NCBI GenBank assembly: GCA_943359405.1
Contig: CALRHO010000025.1
Coordinates: forward strand, 1-9,623
Direction of reading: 5' to 3'
DNA from: Candidatus Nomurabacteria bacterium
GTDB taxonomy: Bacteria; Patescibacteriota; Minisyncoccia; Phycocordibacterales; UBA918
DNA: 9,623 bases
Below, piece by piece: positions 1-6,192 of the stretch. The notes below the pieces were generated by a model that was not told the origin of the DNA, did not search any database, and worked only from the letters and a program-made list of their open reading frames with translations. The position numbers and the translations under genes are program-made. How positions within the stretch are numbered: the stretch's first letter is position 1; every line of letters starts with the position of its first letter.

Positions 1-732
1 CATGATCCAAAAAACCCAACCTGGGAAGATCGTGACCGCCTCGTTCTTAGTAATGGGCATATTGCTCCCGTTTTGTACGCTACGCTTGCTCACGCAGGGT
101 ACTTTGCTCGTGAGGAGCTCTTGACTCTTCGTAAGTTTGGGACCCGTCTCCAAGGGCACCCGCACCGTACGGCATTACCCGGTCTTGAAACTACTTCTGG
201 CCCCCTTGGTTCAGGACTTTCACAGGCTGTCGGTATGGCACTGGCTGAGCGTATTAACAACCCCTACTCTTCAAAATACATCTATTGTCTTACGGGTGAT
301 GGTGAACTCAATGAAGGGCAGATCTGGGAAGCAGCCCTTCTGGCCGGCAAGGAGAAACTTCACAATTTGATTGTGATTGTTGATCGTAACGGTATTCAAA
401 TTGATGGCTACACTAAGGACGTTATGCCGCTTGAACCACTGGCTGCTAAGTTTGAGGCCTTTAACTTTGATGTGCAGGAAGTGGACGGTCACAACGTTCG
501 TGCTGTTAATGATGCGATTGGTAAAGCCCAAGCCGTGTACAGTCAGCCGTCACTTATCATTGCGCACACGATTGCGAGTAAAGGGATAGATGTCTTTGAG
601 CGGGACTTCCGTTGGCATGGTAATCCGCCCGGGAAGGGTCCCGAAGACCGGGTGCCGAGAAGTGAGCAGGCCAAGGTGGCACTCGAAAAACTGAGAACGC
701 TTGCGGGATTAATTCAAAACCAAGATCGCTAG
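1..732 (+). CDS. Transketolase, N-terminal (ThDP-binding) subunit, 5' partial
   Basis: This is one half of a split transketolase, which with its partner moves two-carbon ketol units between sugar phosphates in the cytosolic non-oxidative pentose phosphate pathway. The open frame runs back to base 1, so the true start lies outside the window; the TTG at 73 is an internal Leu codon, because the bases before it already encode conserved family sequence (RLVLSNGHIAPVLYATL). Counting visible residues from base 1, the diphosphate-binding motif begins with GDGE at 99-102 and closes with the Asn of VDRN at 130; QGHP at 51-54 and the GPLGSGLS segment are also typical. It ends in TAG, and the C-terminal subunit starts 3 nt later. 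Two-gene transketolases are known from archaea, some Firmicutes and CPR bacteria. The family call is firm; the exact substrates are inferred from the family. Confidence 0.96.
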   Translation, partial: HDPKNPTWEDRDRLVLSNGHIAPVLYATLAHAGYFAREELLTLRKFGTRLQGHPHRTALPGLETTSGPLGSGLSQAVGMALAERINNPYSSKYIYCLTGDGELNEGQIWEAALLAGKEKLHNLIVIVDRNGIQIDGYTKDVMPLEPLAAKFEAFNFDVQEVDGHNVRAVNDAIGKAQAVYSQPSLIIAHTIASKGIDVFERDFRWHGNPPGKGPEDRVPRSEQAKVALEKLRTLAGLIQNQDR

Positions 733-735
733 TCT

Positions 736-1725
736 ATGTTTGCATCACACCTCGACCACCGCGTTGGCCAGAAAGACATTGAGCAGGTACCAAGTCGTAA
801 CGGCTATGGTGACGGCTTGGTTGAGGCTGCTACTCGCGATGAGCGCATCGTCGCACTCGCGGCCGACCTTACTGAATCTACTCGGACACTCCCGTTTTCC
901 GAGAAGTTCCCAAAGCGGTTTGTTCAAGTTGGTATTACTGAGCAGAATATGGCCTCAGTCGCTTCGGGCATGGCTGCTATGGGCAAGATCCCGTTTATTG
1001 CTTCCTACGCCATGTTTTCACCGGGGCGCAACTGGGAGCAGATTCGTACCACCATTGCCTATAATGAAAGTAATGTAAAAATCATCGGTGCCCACGCTGG
1101 TGTCTCAGTAGGCCCTGACGGTGCAACTCACCAGGCGATTGAAGATATCGCGCTGATGCGCGTTATACCAGGCATGGTGGTAATTGCGCCCGCAGACCAT
1201 CACGAGGCGCGCAAGGCTACTATCGCGGCCGCTGCGCATGATGGCCCGGTTTACATCCGCATTGGCCGTAGTAATACGCCGGTCGTGACAACGGCCGAGT
1301 CACCATTTGCGATTGGTAAGGCTGAGCAGTTAGCATTCCGTGACGAGGCTCATGGTAAGCGGGTAGGAATCGTGGTGACCGGTACCCTGGCACACAGTGC
1401 GCTTGTGGCGGCCAAAGAACTCAATGGGCAACATGGTATTGGTGCTTCGGTACTCCATTTGGCGACCATAAAGCCACTCGATGCCGAGGCCCTCCGTGCC
1501 TTTGCTGAAGAGCACCACGTACTGGTGACCGTAGAAGAGCACCAGATTGCCGGCGGCCTCGGTAGTGTGGTGGCTGAATATCTCTCCGAAGTGCGCCCAA
1601 CCAAGATTGCGCGCATTGGAGTTCGTGACCAATTTGGTCAATCAGGCGAACCGGAGGAACTAATTGCACACTATGGTATGGACACTACCGCCATCGTCCG
1701 CGCCGCCGCTGCGATTGCAGAGTAA
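736..1725 (+). CDS. Transketolase, C-terminal (pyrimidine-binding) subunit
   Basis: This is the second half of the split transketolase, 329 aa. Residues of roughly 18-185 form the pyrimidine-binding domain, including GITEQNM at 66-72, whose Glu69 is the residue expected to activate the ThDP aminopyrimidine ring. The SYAMF..GRNWEQIR stretch near 90-104 is also typical. About 200-325 form the transketolase C-terminal domain. In transketolases of this arrangement the active site lies between the N- and C-subunits, so the two products should form a heterotetramer. The ATG at 736 lies 3 nt after the upstream TAG with no Shine-Dalgarno sequence, so translation is probably coupled by re-initiation. 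It ends in TAA. A 1-deoxyxylulose-5-phosphate synthase is less likely, since that enzyme is a single longer chain. Confidence 0.95.
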   Translation: MFASHLDHRVGQKDIEQVPSRNGYGDGLVEAATRDERIVALAADLTESTRTLPFSEKFPKRFVQVGITEQNMASVASGMAAMGKIPFIASYAMFSPGRNWEQIRTTIAYNESNVKIIGAHAGVSVGPDGATHQAIEDIALMRVIPGMVVIAPADHHEARKATIAAAAHDGPVYIRIGRSNTPVVTTAESPFAIGKAEQLAFRDEAHGKRVGIVVTGTLAHSALVAAKELNGQHGIGASVLHLATIKPLDAEALRAFAEEHHVLVTVEEHQIAGGLGSVVAEYLSEVRPTKIARIGVRDQFGQSGEPEELIAHYGMDTTAIVRAAAAIAE

Positions 1726-1944
1726 TCGAAAGCGACAGTCGCGTTGTTGTAGTGAGCGAAGCGCTGAGGAGCGTTACGGAATGTCGGAGTCACGACCCTG
1801 ACTTCCTTAGACAAACACCTCGCCAGGTACGACCTTCTTTGGGGGTATGTGGTAACGTCTGTTTGAAGTGATCCAGAGTTATGTTACCAAACCTCGAGAT
1901 TGTTTCCCCGGTGGACGTGTAAGGACGGTCAATTCGATGGACAT
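1726..1944. other. Non-coding gap with small hairpins between convergent genes
   Basis: I see no credible gene here; the open frames that cross it lack family resemblance and overlap the kinase gene. It holds several short inverted repeats: GCGAC/GTCGC at 1732-1742 followed by GTTGTTGT (a weak terminator candidate for the transketolase transcript), GGAGTCA/TGACTTCC (one bulge) at about 1786-1807, and TGGTAAC/GTTACCA at 1850-1856 and 1883-1889 enclosing 26 nt. A GAGCGAAGCG string at about 1753-1762 resembles GCGAAGCGAGCG in the hairpin-rich region near 9385. The gap could be transketolase 3' UTR or a small structured RNA; nothing decides between them. Confidence 0.4.
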
Positions 1945-1974
1945 ACAAAAACACCCATGACGGGTGATTTTTGT
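1945..1974. terminator. Bidirectional intrinsic terminator between transketolase and PfkB genes
   Basis: A hairpin with stem CACCC (1952-1956) and GGGTG (1962-1966) and a 5-nt loop is flanked by an A-rich arm (ACAAAAA, 1945-1951) and a T-rich arm (TTTTTGT, 1968-1974). It therefore ends in a U-tract when transcribed either way. The minus-strand reading runs straight into TTTTTGT and sits 18 nt past the kinase stop codon. On plus the U-tract continues as TTTTTGTTTGTG. It fits a shared terminator for the two convergent transcription units. Confidence 0.8.
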
Positions 1975-1991
1975 TTGTGTTCTGTGGAGTG

Positions 1992-2999
1992 TTATCCCAA
2001 CCGTCGGGCTTGGTATTCTTCGGGGCGACTCGCGAGATACTCCTCAAGTTTCTCACGGGTGAGGAGGCCGGCTTGTGCGCCGATGTGTTGTACGACCGAC
2101 ATGGAGTTAATTGGTCCCCAGGACAATGCTTCGGCTGGTGTTTTACCAAGCGCAATCGCGGCGGTAAAGGTTGAGGAGAAGGAATCGCCCGCACCGGTGC
2201 GGTCGACTGGTGGCGCTGGGTCAGGGTACATGGGCATGTGCCAGGCGACATCGTCGCCATCGACGACCCAGGCACCATTGGGGCCGTCGGTCACTACCGG
2301 GAGTTTTGGCCCGAGGCCGCGCAGACCACGGATGAGGGTGGGTACATCTTGTTCGGTGGTTTTGAGAATCTGCTGCGCTTCCTCTTTGTTACAGAAGAAG
2401 ATTTCGGTTACGGCATAGAGGTCCTTGAGGGCGTCGACACCGAGTTTGATTTGGAAGGTGCCCGGCTGGAAGACAAGCTTAGTTTCCGGATGGTTTCTTA
2501 CGTAATCAGCAATGACGTGATGGTAAGGAAGACCGTGCTCACCAACTGATGAGAAGTAGATAAAGCGAGGTGGTACGGGGAAGTCGGGGAGGAGGTAGTC
2601 AAAGACCTCGTGCTTGATAAGAATCGTGCGCTCAGCACCGTAGCGGAGTACGTAATGGAAGTTGGTTTTCTTGCCCTCATGGAGGCGAACGTAGTCGGTA
2701 TGAACACCTTCGGTACGAAGTGCCTCGAGGCTGTCTTTACCGTTACGGTCTTGGCCAAGGTTGGTAACCAGTGCGGTTTGTAAGCCAAGGCGGTGGGCCG
2801 ACACGGCGGCGTTTGGTGAGTTGCCGACGGCATAAATAGTCTCTACATCTTGATACGGCAATTTGGTACCAAACGGCATGTGAAGCGTTTGGCGACCGGT
2901 ATCGAGGTCGATTGAAACATCGGCGTCATCCTTGGAGAGCTCAATAAAGGCATCTACGAGGATGTCACCAATCGCGACGAAATCATATTGTTGTGACAT
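1992..2999 (-). CDS. PfkB-family carbohydrate or nucleoside kinase
   Basis: A 335-aa cytosolic kinase of the ribokinase/PfkB fold, which transfers the ATP gamma-phosphate to a sugar or nucleoside hydroxyl. The first signature is present in a slightly altered form, AVGNSPNAAVSAHRLG at 57-72. NKEEA at 204-208, TDGPNGAW at 237-244 and the second signature DRTGAGDSF at 266-274 (anion hole plus predicted catalytic base Asp272) complete the expected order. Length is typical. The MSQQYDFVAIGDILVD start fits the family N-terminus, and a TATACT box lies 8 nt upstream of the ATG. The substrate cannot be read from sequence. Nearby transketolase suggests pentose or hexose phosphate metabolism, but the genes are convergent, so this is weak. 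The loop at about 25-50 could confer specificity. Ribokinase, adenosine kinase and fructokinase-like roles all remain possible. Confidence 0.92.
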   Translation of the reverse strand: MSQQYDFVAIGDILVDAFIELSKDDADVSIDLDTGRQTLHMPFGTKLPYQDVETIYAVGNSPNAAVSAHRLGLQTALVTNLGQDRNGKDSLEALRTEGVHTDYVRLHEGKKTNFHYVLRYGAERTILIKHEVFDYLLPDFPVPPRFIYFSSVGEHGLPYHHVIADYVRNHPETKLVFQPGTFQIKLGVDALKDLYAVTEIFFCNKEEAQQILKTTEQDVPTLIRGLRGLGPKLPVVTDGPNGAWVVDGDDVAWHMPMYPDPAPPVDRTGAGDSFSSTFTAAIALGKTPAEALSWGPINSMSVVQHIGAQAGLLTREKLEEYLASRPEEYQARRLG

Positions 3000-3007
3000 A
3001 CAGAGAA

Positions 3008-3013
3008 AGTATA
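3008..3013 (-). promoter_or_regulatory. -10 box of the PfkB kinase gene (probably leaderless)
   Basis: On the minus strand TATACT (5/6 to TATAAT) ends 8 nt before the ATG at 2999. A start point 6-8 nt after the box would fall at or next to the A of the start codon. No convincing -35 hexamer and no Shine-Dalgarno sequence are visible. Confidence 0.6.
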
Positions 3014-3035
3014 CCCTGGCAGTAGTCCCGTCGGT

Positions 3036-3119
3036 CCTTGTTTCTGTGGTAAATCTACCGGTACCAGCTCATTGTTGCCGAAGTGTACACATGATCTTTC
3101 GAGTCGTCACAGAAAAAGG
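3036..3119. repeat. Inverted repeat in the pfkB/rplY divergent promoter region
   Basis: CCTT-g-TTTCTGTG (3036-3048) is complementary to CACAGAAAAAGG (3108-3119), giving 12 paired positions with one bulged G across 59 nt. Between the arms lie a small GGTA/TACC hairpin (3048-3059), overlapping the arm end by one base, and the perfect 8-bp palindrome GTGTACAC (3083-3090). It lies between the two divergent promoters, so an operator or a cruciform is possible, but no binding factor can be named. Confidence 0.45.
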
Positions 3120-3156
3120 ATTCTTGCCGAGGCTGGCGGGGGTTGCGAAGGTGCGG

Positions 3157-3162
3157 TAAAAT
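3157..3162 (+). promoter_or_regulatory. -10 box of rplY (probably leaderless)
   Basis: TAAAAT (5/6 to TATAAT) ends 8 nt before the ATG at 3171, so the transcript would start at or within 1-2 nt of the start codon. No good -35 hexamer is visible. The context CGGTAAAAT plus start codon recurs before the gene at 8686. Confidence 0.5.
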
Positions 3163-3170
3163 GGTTGCAT

Positions 3171-3797
3171 ATGACAGTCACACTTACCGCTGAAAAACGT
3201 TCACTTAATAAGAAGGCAAAGTCTCTCCGGGCGGCTGGCATGCTCCCGGGCGTGGTCTATGGTCCTAAGCGCGAGCCCATGCCGGTAGTACTGACAAAAA
3301 AAGAATTCGACAAGGTGTTTAAGGATGCGGGCGAATCAACGATTATCGAACTTTCTGGCCTCGGTGCACCAGTATCAGTGCTCGTGAAGGATGTAGATTT
3401 TGCTGCAACCAAAGGTGGCATCATGCATGTCGACTTCTACGCAGTAAATATGAAAGAGAAAATTACCACGATGGTACCGCTCGAACTCGTTGGTGAGGCA
3501 CCGGCGATAAAGACGGGCGGTGTACTCAACCATGTGCTCCATGAAGTCGAAATCACCTGTATGCCGGCCGATTTGCCAGCGCATATTGATGTTGATATCA
3601 CTGGTCTTGCGAACGTCCACGACATGATCCATGTATCAGATCTCAAACTCAGTAAGGGTATCGAGGTTGAGACGGGGGCAGAAGAGATTGTGGTGATTGT
3701 AGCTGAGCCGGCCGAGGAAGAGGAGACACCGGTTGGTGCTGTCGATATGTCAGCGATTGCGGTAGAGAAGAAAGGAAAGACCGAAGCGGAGGCTTAA
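3171..3797 (+). CDS. rplY: Large-subunit ribosomal protein bL25 (CTC/TL5 form)
   Basis: A 208-aa two-domain bL25 of the CTC type, which binds 5S rRNA in the large ribosomal subunit. Residues 1 to about 92 are the 5S-binding domain, with AEKRSLNKKAKSLRAAGMLP and GVVYGPKREP near 7-36 and the DVDF...MHVDFYAV strand pair at 74-92. About 95-180 form the TL5 beta domain (PLELVGEAPAIKTGGVLN, DITGL.NVHDMIHVSDL). An acidic then lysine-rich tail closes the protein (180-208). The ATG at 3171 gives the standard MTVTLTAEKR N-terminus; the longer frame from 3072 would add unrelated residues. No Shine-Dalgarno sequence is present and the -10-like box is only 8 nt away. It is transcribed divergently from the kinase gene and is apparently monocistronic, with a strong terminator 9 nt past its TAA. 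Confidence 0.97.
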   Translation: MTVTLTAEKRSLNKKAKSLRAAGMLPGVVYGPKREPMPVVLTKKEFDKVFKDAGESTIIELSGLGAPVSVLVKDVDFAATKGGIMHVDFYAVNMKEKITTMVPLELVGEAPAIKTGGVLNHVLHEVEITCMPADLPAHIDVDITGLANVHDMIHVSDLKLSKGIEVETGAEEIVVIVAEPAEEEETPVGAVDMSAIAVEKKGKTEAEA

Positions 3798-3806
3798 GGT
3801 GAGAGC

Positions 3807-3843
3807 AAAAAACCGCGGCCTTGTAAGGGGGCCGCGGTTTTTT
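3807..3843. terminator. Strong intrinsic terminator after rplY (symmetric)
   Basis: AAAAAACCGCGGCC (3807-3820) pairs perfectly with GGCCGCGGTTTTTT (3830-3843), giving a GC-rich core with a 9-nt loop and an A/T tract on each flank. It ends the rplY transcript 9 nt after the stop codon. Its last T is only 10 nt upstream of the -10 box of the next gene, so the -35 region of that promoter falls inside the terminator stem. Confidence 0.92.
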
Positions 3844-3853
3844 CGTCATCATG

Positions 3854-3859
3854 TATACT
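3854..3859 (+). promoter_or_regulatory. -10 box of the lytic transglycosylase-like gene
   Basis: TATACT (5/6 to TATAAT) ends 10 nt before the ATG at 3870, which implies a leader of about 3-4 nt at most. The -35 position would lie in the rplY terminator and shows no TTGACA-like sequence. There is no room for a Shine-Dalgarno sequence. Confidence 0.55.
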
Positions 3860-3869
3860 AGTAGCAACT

Positions 3870-5237
3870 ATGTGGAAACAAAGTTTCGTTGTCGTGGTGG
3901 TTAGTGCGTTCATTATTCCATTCTCACCGGTGTCGGTTATGGCCGAAACTGAAGCTGAACGCAAGGCGCGTCTGGAGGCTGAACTGCAGCGAGTTGAACG
4001 CGAGATGCTCACTACAACGGTGCTCGTCGAAGACAAGCAGATGGAGCGTCAGTCACTTGAGCGCGATATAGCCCTGATTGAGGGACAGATCAAAAAAGCT
4101 CAACTCGGTATTCAGGCGCGTTCACTCTCTATCCTCCAGATTAATGATCAGATTGGTGAAAAGCAGGAGGTGATAGAACTGCTAGAGGATAAGCTTGGAC
4201 GTCAGCGTGAGTCACTCGCCGACCTGATCCGACGCAGTGCCATCATGGATGATTACTCGCTGGTTGAGGTCATGCTGTCACGGCGAAGTTTTTCTGAGTT
4301 CTTTAGTGACGTGGCTGCATTTACGGCCATCAAAGATTCACTTAATGAGTCGGTATCAGCTCTCCATCACATTCGTCGCGACACCTTTGAACAAAAGACC
4401 GAACTCGAACTGAAGCAGGAGACTGAAGCGGAGATGAAGCGTATTCAAGAACTCGAAAAACGAAACATTGAGGTCAAGGAAAAAGAGAAGGAGAAGATTC
4501 TCACGGTTACCAAAGGAGAAGAACGCCAGTATAAGCAACTTCTCGAGTCACAACAACGAACAGCTGCGCAACTGCGGGCGGCGCTCTTCCAGCTTCTGGG
4601 TGGTGGGGGCGGGATACCGTTTCCCGAAGCGGTGTCGCTCGCGCAGTACGCAAGTCGTGTGACCGGTGTGGATGCGGCACTTATCCTTGCCATTCTGGAG
4701 CAGGAGACTAACCTGGGGTCCAATCTCGGAAGCTGTGCCTATAATGACATCCGGGGTGATCGGGTAGTAATGCACCCGGATCGTGATGCGCCAGTCTTCC
4801 TTGCCATGGCTGCTATCCTCGGCTTCGACCCACGTACCCGCAGCGTGTCGTGTCCGATTGTGAGTGGTGGCAAGCGCATCGGCTGGGGCGGGGCTATGGG
4901 ACCATCGCAGTTCATCCCCTCTACCTGGGCGATTTATGGCGGTATTGTTAATACGGGGAGTGGCTGGGTATATAGCGAATCAGCCGACGCGATTCGGCGG
5001 ATTAATGGCACCAGCCTACCAGCTAACCCCTTCAACAATCGCGACGCCTTTATTGCTACCGCGCTTCTTTTACGTGATAACGGGGCGAGTGGTAGTTATG
5101 CCAGTGATCGTCTCGCCGCACTCCGTTATTATGCTGGCTGGGGTGGGGCCAATAATCCTGCTAATGCTTTCTATGGTGATCAGGTAATGCAACGAAAGAG
5201 TCGCCTGGCAGAGGAAATTACGATTTTGGGACAGTAG
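3870..5237 (+). CDS. Secreted coiled-coil protein with C-terminal lytic transglycosylase-like domain
   Basis: A 455-aa exported protein expected to act on peptidoglycan. Residues 1-25 are a signal peptide (MWKQ, hydrophobic core, VMA before Glu26). About 26-240 are long charged heptad-like helices predicted to form a coiled coil, as in EnvC- and PcsB-like hydrolase organisers, ending in a GGGGG linker at 244-248. About 249-455 resemble the MltB/Slt lysozyme-like fold: LAILEQETNLGSNLG with Glu279 as the likely catalytic acid, GAMGPSQFIPSTW at 341-353, RYYAGWG at 419-425 and FYGDQVM at 434-440. Cys289 and Cys328 are its only cysteines and could form a disulphide outside the cell. The domain should cleave glycan strands to 1,6-anhydro ends; the activity is inferred. 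It ends with TAG-TAA, and its last 20 bp overlap the 3' end of the convergent gene. Confidence 0.88.
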   Translation: MWKQSFVVVVVSAFIIPFSPVSVMAETEAERKARLEAELQRVEREMLTTTVLVEDKQMERQSLERDIALIEGQIKKAQLGIQARSLSILQINDQIGEKQEVIELLEDKLGRQRESLADLIRRSAIMDDYSLVEVMLSRRSFSEFFSDVAAFTAIKDSLNESVSALHHIRRDTFEQKTELELKQETEAEMKRIQELEKRNIEVKEKEKEKILTVTKGEERQYKQLLESQQRTAAQLRAALFQLLGGGGGIPFPEAVSLAQYASRVTGVDAALILAILEQETNLGSNLGSCAYNDIRGDRVVMHPDRDAPVFLAMAAILGFDPRTRSVSCPIVSGGKRIGWGGAMGPSQFIPSTWAIYGGIVNTGSGWVYSESADAIRRINGTSLPANPFNNRDAFIATALLLRDNGASGSYASDRLAALRYYAGWGGANNPANAFYGDQVMQRKSRLAEEITILGQ

Positions 5238-5736
5238 TAAGTCCGCGGTAGCTACAATAAAGGCCAAGGACGAGACTGACATAACTGCCAAGGAGGAAGA
5301 GTTGCGCCAGGTTACTGGCGTACGGAAGTAGACCGGTTGCACCAAGTAGAAACGCCCAATCATGTGAATCTGGGTCGCCTGTGAGGAGTGGGAGTGCTTG
5401 TATGGGGGCGTCAGCTACGTACACACTGACACTGTAGAGGGCAGTGGCAAGCCACCAAAAAGCAAATGTCGCTCCCGCGTACGAGCCTTGGCGGAGAAAC
5501 ACACTCGTTACTACGAGTGGTATGCCAATTTCAAACAACGTACCACCGAGGACATAGAGATAATGGCCAAACGGATATAAAAATACGTGCCCGGCCTCAT
5601 GAAAGACCAGATTTACTGCCATGATGAGGTGGAAATTGCCCGGGTTGTTCGTCAGTTGTAACCATGAGTAGGCTAGAGCGACCACCATGAGCACCATGCC
5701 AAGGGTGCGCAGAATGGTAAAGGAGTGGGTGGCCAT
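5218..5736 (-). CDS. HEAGH-motif polytopic membrane protein, putative site-2-protease-like
   Basis: A 172-aa membrane protein. Hydrophobic segments lie at about 8-28, 36-56, 60-80, 86-107 and 145-165, so four or five passes are likely. The zinc-metalloprotease motif HEAGH is at 46-50 within a hydrophobic segment, followed by PFG (55-57) and LGGTLFEIGIPL (63-74). VADA (107-110) and HDW (125-127) match the pattern I recall in a widespread uncharacterised HEAGH membrane family. His46, His50 and perhaps His125 or an Asp could bind metal with Glu47 as catalyst. It lacks the NPDG motif usual in M50 site-2 proteases, so proteolysis is only a hypothesis. An extended -10 (TGCTATCAT) lies 10 nt upstream of the ATG. 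Its stop codon is inside the convergent gene and no terminator separates them. Confidence 0.82.
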   Translation of the reverse strand: MATHSFTILRTLGMVLMVVALAYSWLQLTNNPGNFHLIMAVNLVFHEAGHVFLYPFGHYLYVLGGTLFEIGIPLVVTSVFLRQGSYAGATFAFWWLATALYSVSVYVADAPIQALPLLTGDPDSHDWAFLLGATGLLPYASNLAQLFLLGSYVSLVLGLYCSYRGLTTVPKS

Positions 5737-5746
5737 ACTACGTAGT

Positions 5747-5755
5747 ATGATAGCA
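5747..5755 (-). promoter_or_regulatory. Extended -10 promoter of the HEAGH membrane protein gene
   Basis: On the minus strand TGC-TATCAT is a TGn-extended -10 element ending 10 nt before the ATG at 5736. The predicted start point is about 3-4 nt from the start codon. No clear -35 hexamer is seen. It is divergent from the rpmE promoter in an 83-bp gap. Confidence 0.5.
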
Positions 5756-5781
5756 CGAGGGTGGGGTTAGTCGCTGTTGGC

Positions 5782-5809
5782 TTGCGCAATTGCTCCTGTC
5801 TGGTATAGT
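5782..5809 (+). promoter_or_regulatory. Promoter of rpmE (type B L31)
   Basis: TTGCGC (5782-5787), a 16-nt spacer and TATAGT (5804-5809) preceded by TGG (5801-5803) form an extended -10 promoter. The box ends 10 nt before the ATG at 5820, giving a leader of roughly 3-5 nt. Confidence 0.6.
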
Positions 5810-5819
5810 GTCGACCACT

Positions 5820-6095
5820 ATGAAAGCAGATATTCACCCTGAAAATTATCGCCCCGTCATTTTTCATGACAACTCCAGTGGCAGTCGTATGCTCGTTGGT
5901 TCAACGATTGATACCACTGAGACTGATACTTGGACTGACGGGAAGGAATACCCCGTTGCTCGGGTTGATGTTTCGAGTGCTAGTCACCCCTTCTATACTG
6001 GTCAGGAAAAGGTGATGGACACCGCTGGCCGCGTGGAGCGGTTTAAGAACCGCGCTGCAGCTGCGGGTGCTACTCGCCGCAAGAAGACCGCGTAA
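5820..6095 (+). CDS. rpmE2: Large-subunit ribosomal protein bL31, type B
   Basis: A 91-aa bL31, a protein of the central protuberance that bridges the ribosomal subunits. The start MKADIHPENYRPVIFHD, the central DGKEYPV and SSASHPFYTG at 52-61, then DTAGRVERF, match type B L31. It contains no cysteine, so it is the zinc-independent form. The tail at about 79-91 (AAAAGATRRKKTA) is a basic, alanine-rich extension. The ATG at 5820 is chosen over the upstream TTG at 5790 because it gives the family N-terminus and because the promoter lies between them. No Shine-Dalgarno sequence is present. It stands 97 bp before prfA, separated by a large stem-loop; L31 next to prfA is a common bacterial pairing. 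Confidence 0.96.
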   Translation: MKADIHPENYRPVIFHDNSSGSRMLVGSTIDTTETDTWTDGKEYPVARVDVSSASHPFYTGQEKVMDTAGRVERFKNRAAAAGATRRKKTA

Positions 6096-6105
6096 CAATC
6101 TTGTC

Positions 6106-6173
6106 GTGAGAGACCCGCTCGTCTGGCTCGTATCATTCATTGGTATCGGCCACTGACGAGCGGGTCGTTCTCG
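6106..6173 (+). other. Large stem-loop between rpmE and prfA overlapping the prfA promoter
   Basis: GACCCGCTCGTC (6112-6123) pairs perfectly over 12 bp with GACGAGCGGGTC (6155-6166), enclosing 31 nt. Outer pairing (6106-6111 with 6169-6174) is possible after a 2-nt bulge. Inside, TGGC (6124-6127) can pair with GCCA (6149-6152). No proper U-tract follows (GTTCTCGTG), so it is a poor classical terminator. The 3' arm overlaps the candidate prfA -35 at 6153-6158. It may end or stabilise the rpmE mRNA. Confidence 0.6.
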
Positions 6174-6181
6174 TGTACACT
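6153..6181 (+). promoter_or_regulatory. Promoter of prfA
   Basis: CTGACG (6153-6158, 4/6 to TTGACA), a 17-nt spacer and TACACT (6176-6181) form a plausible promoter. The -10 ends 11 nt before the ATG at 6193, so the leader would be about 4-5 nt. The -35 is embedded in the 3' arm of the preceding stem-loop. Confidence 0.55.
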
Positions 6182-6192
6182 GCACCTAGGCT

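Noticed and set aside
73..75. TTG as start codon of the first transketolase gene
   Set aside because: The frame continues upstream to base 1 with conserved transketolase residues, so the gene is cut by the window edge rather than starting here.
1790..2278. 162-codon open frame on the minus strand
   Set aside because: It lies mostly within the PfkB kinase in another frame, has low-complexity Pro/Thr/Ser composition and no family resemblance.
1900..2418. 172-codon open frame on the plus strand
   Set aside because: It is antisense to the PfkB gene and crosses the bidirectional terminator; no recognisable domain.
1990..3000. PfkB kinase and transketolase as one operon
   Set aside because: The genes are convergent with a terminator between them, so they cannot be co-transcribed.
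3072..3074. TTG at 3072 as start of bL25
   Set aside because: It would add 33 residues without family match and lie over the promoter; the ATG at 3171 gives the standard N-terminus.
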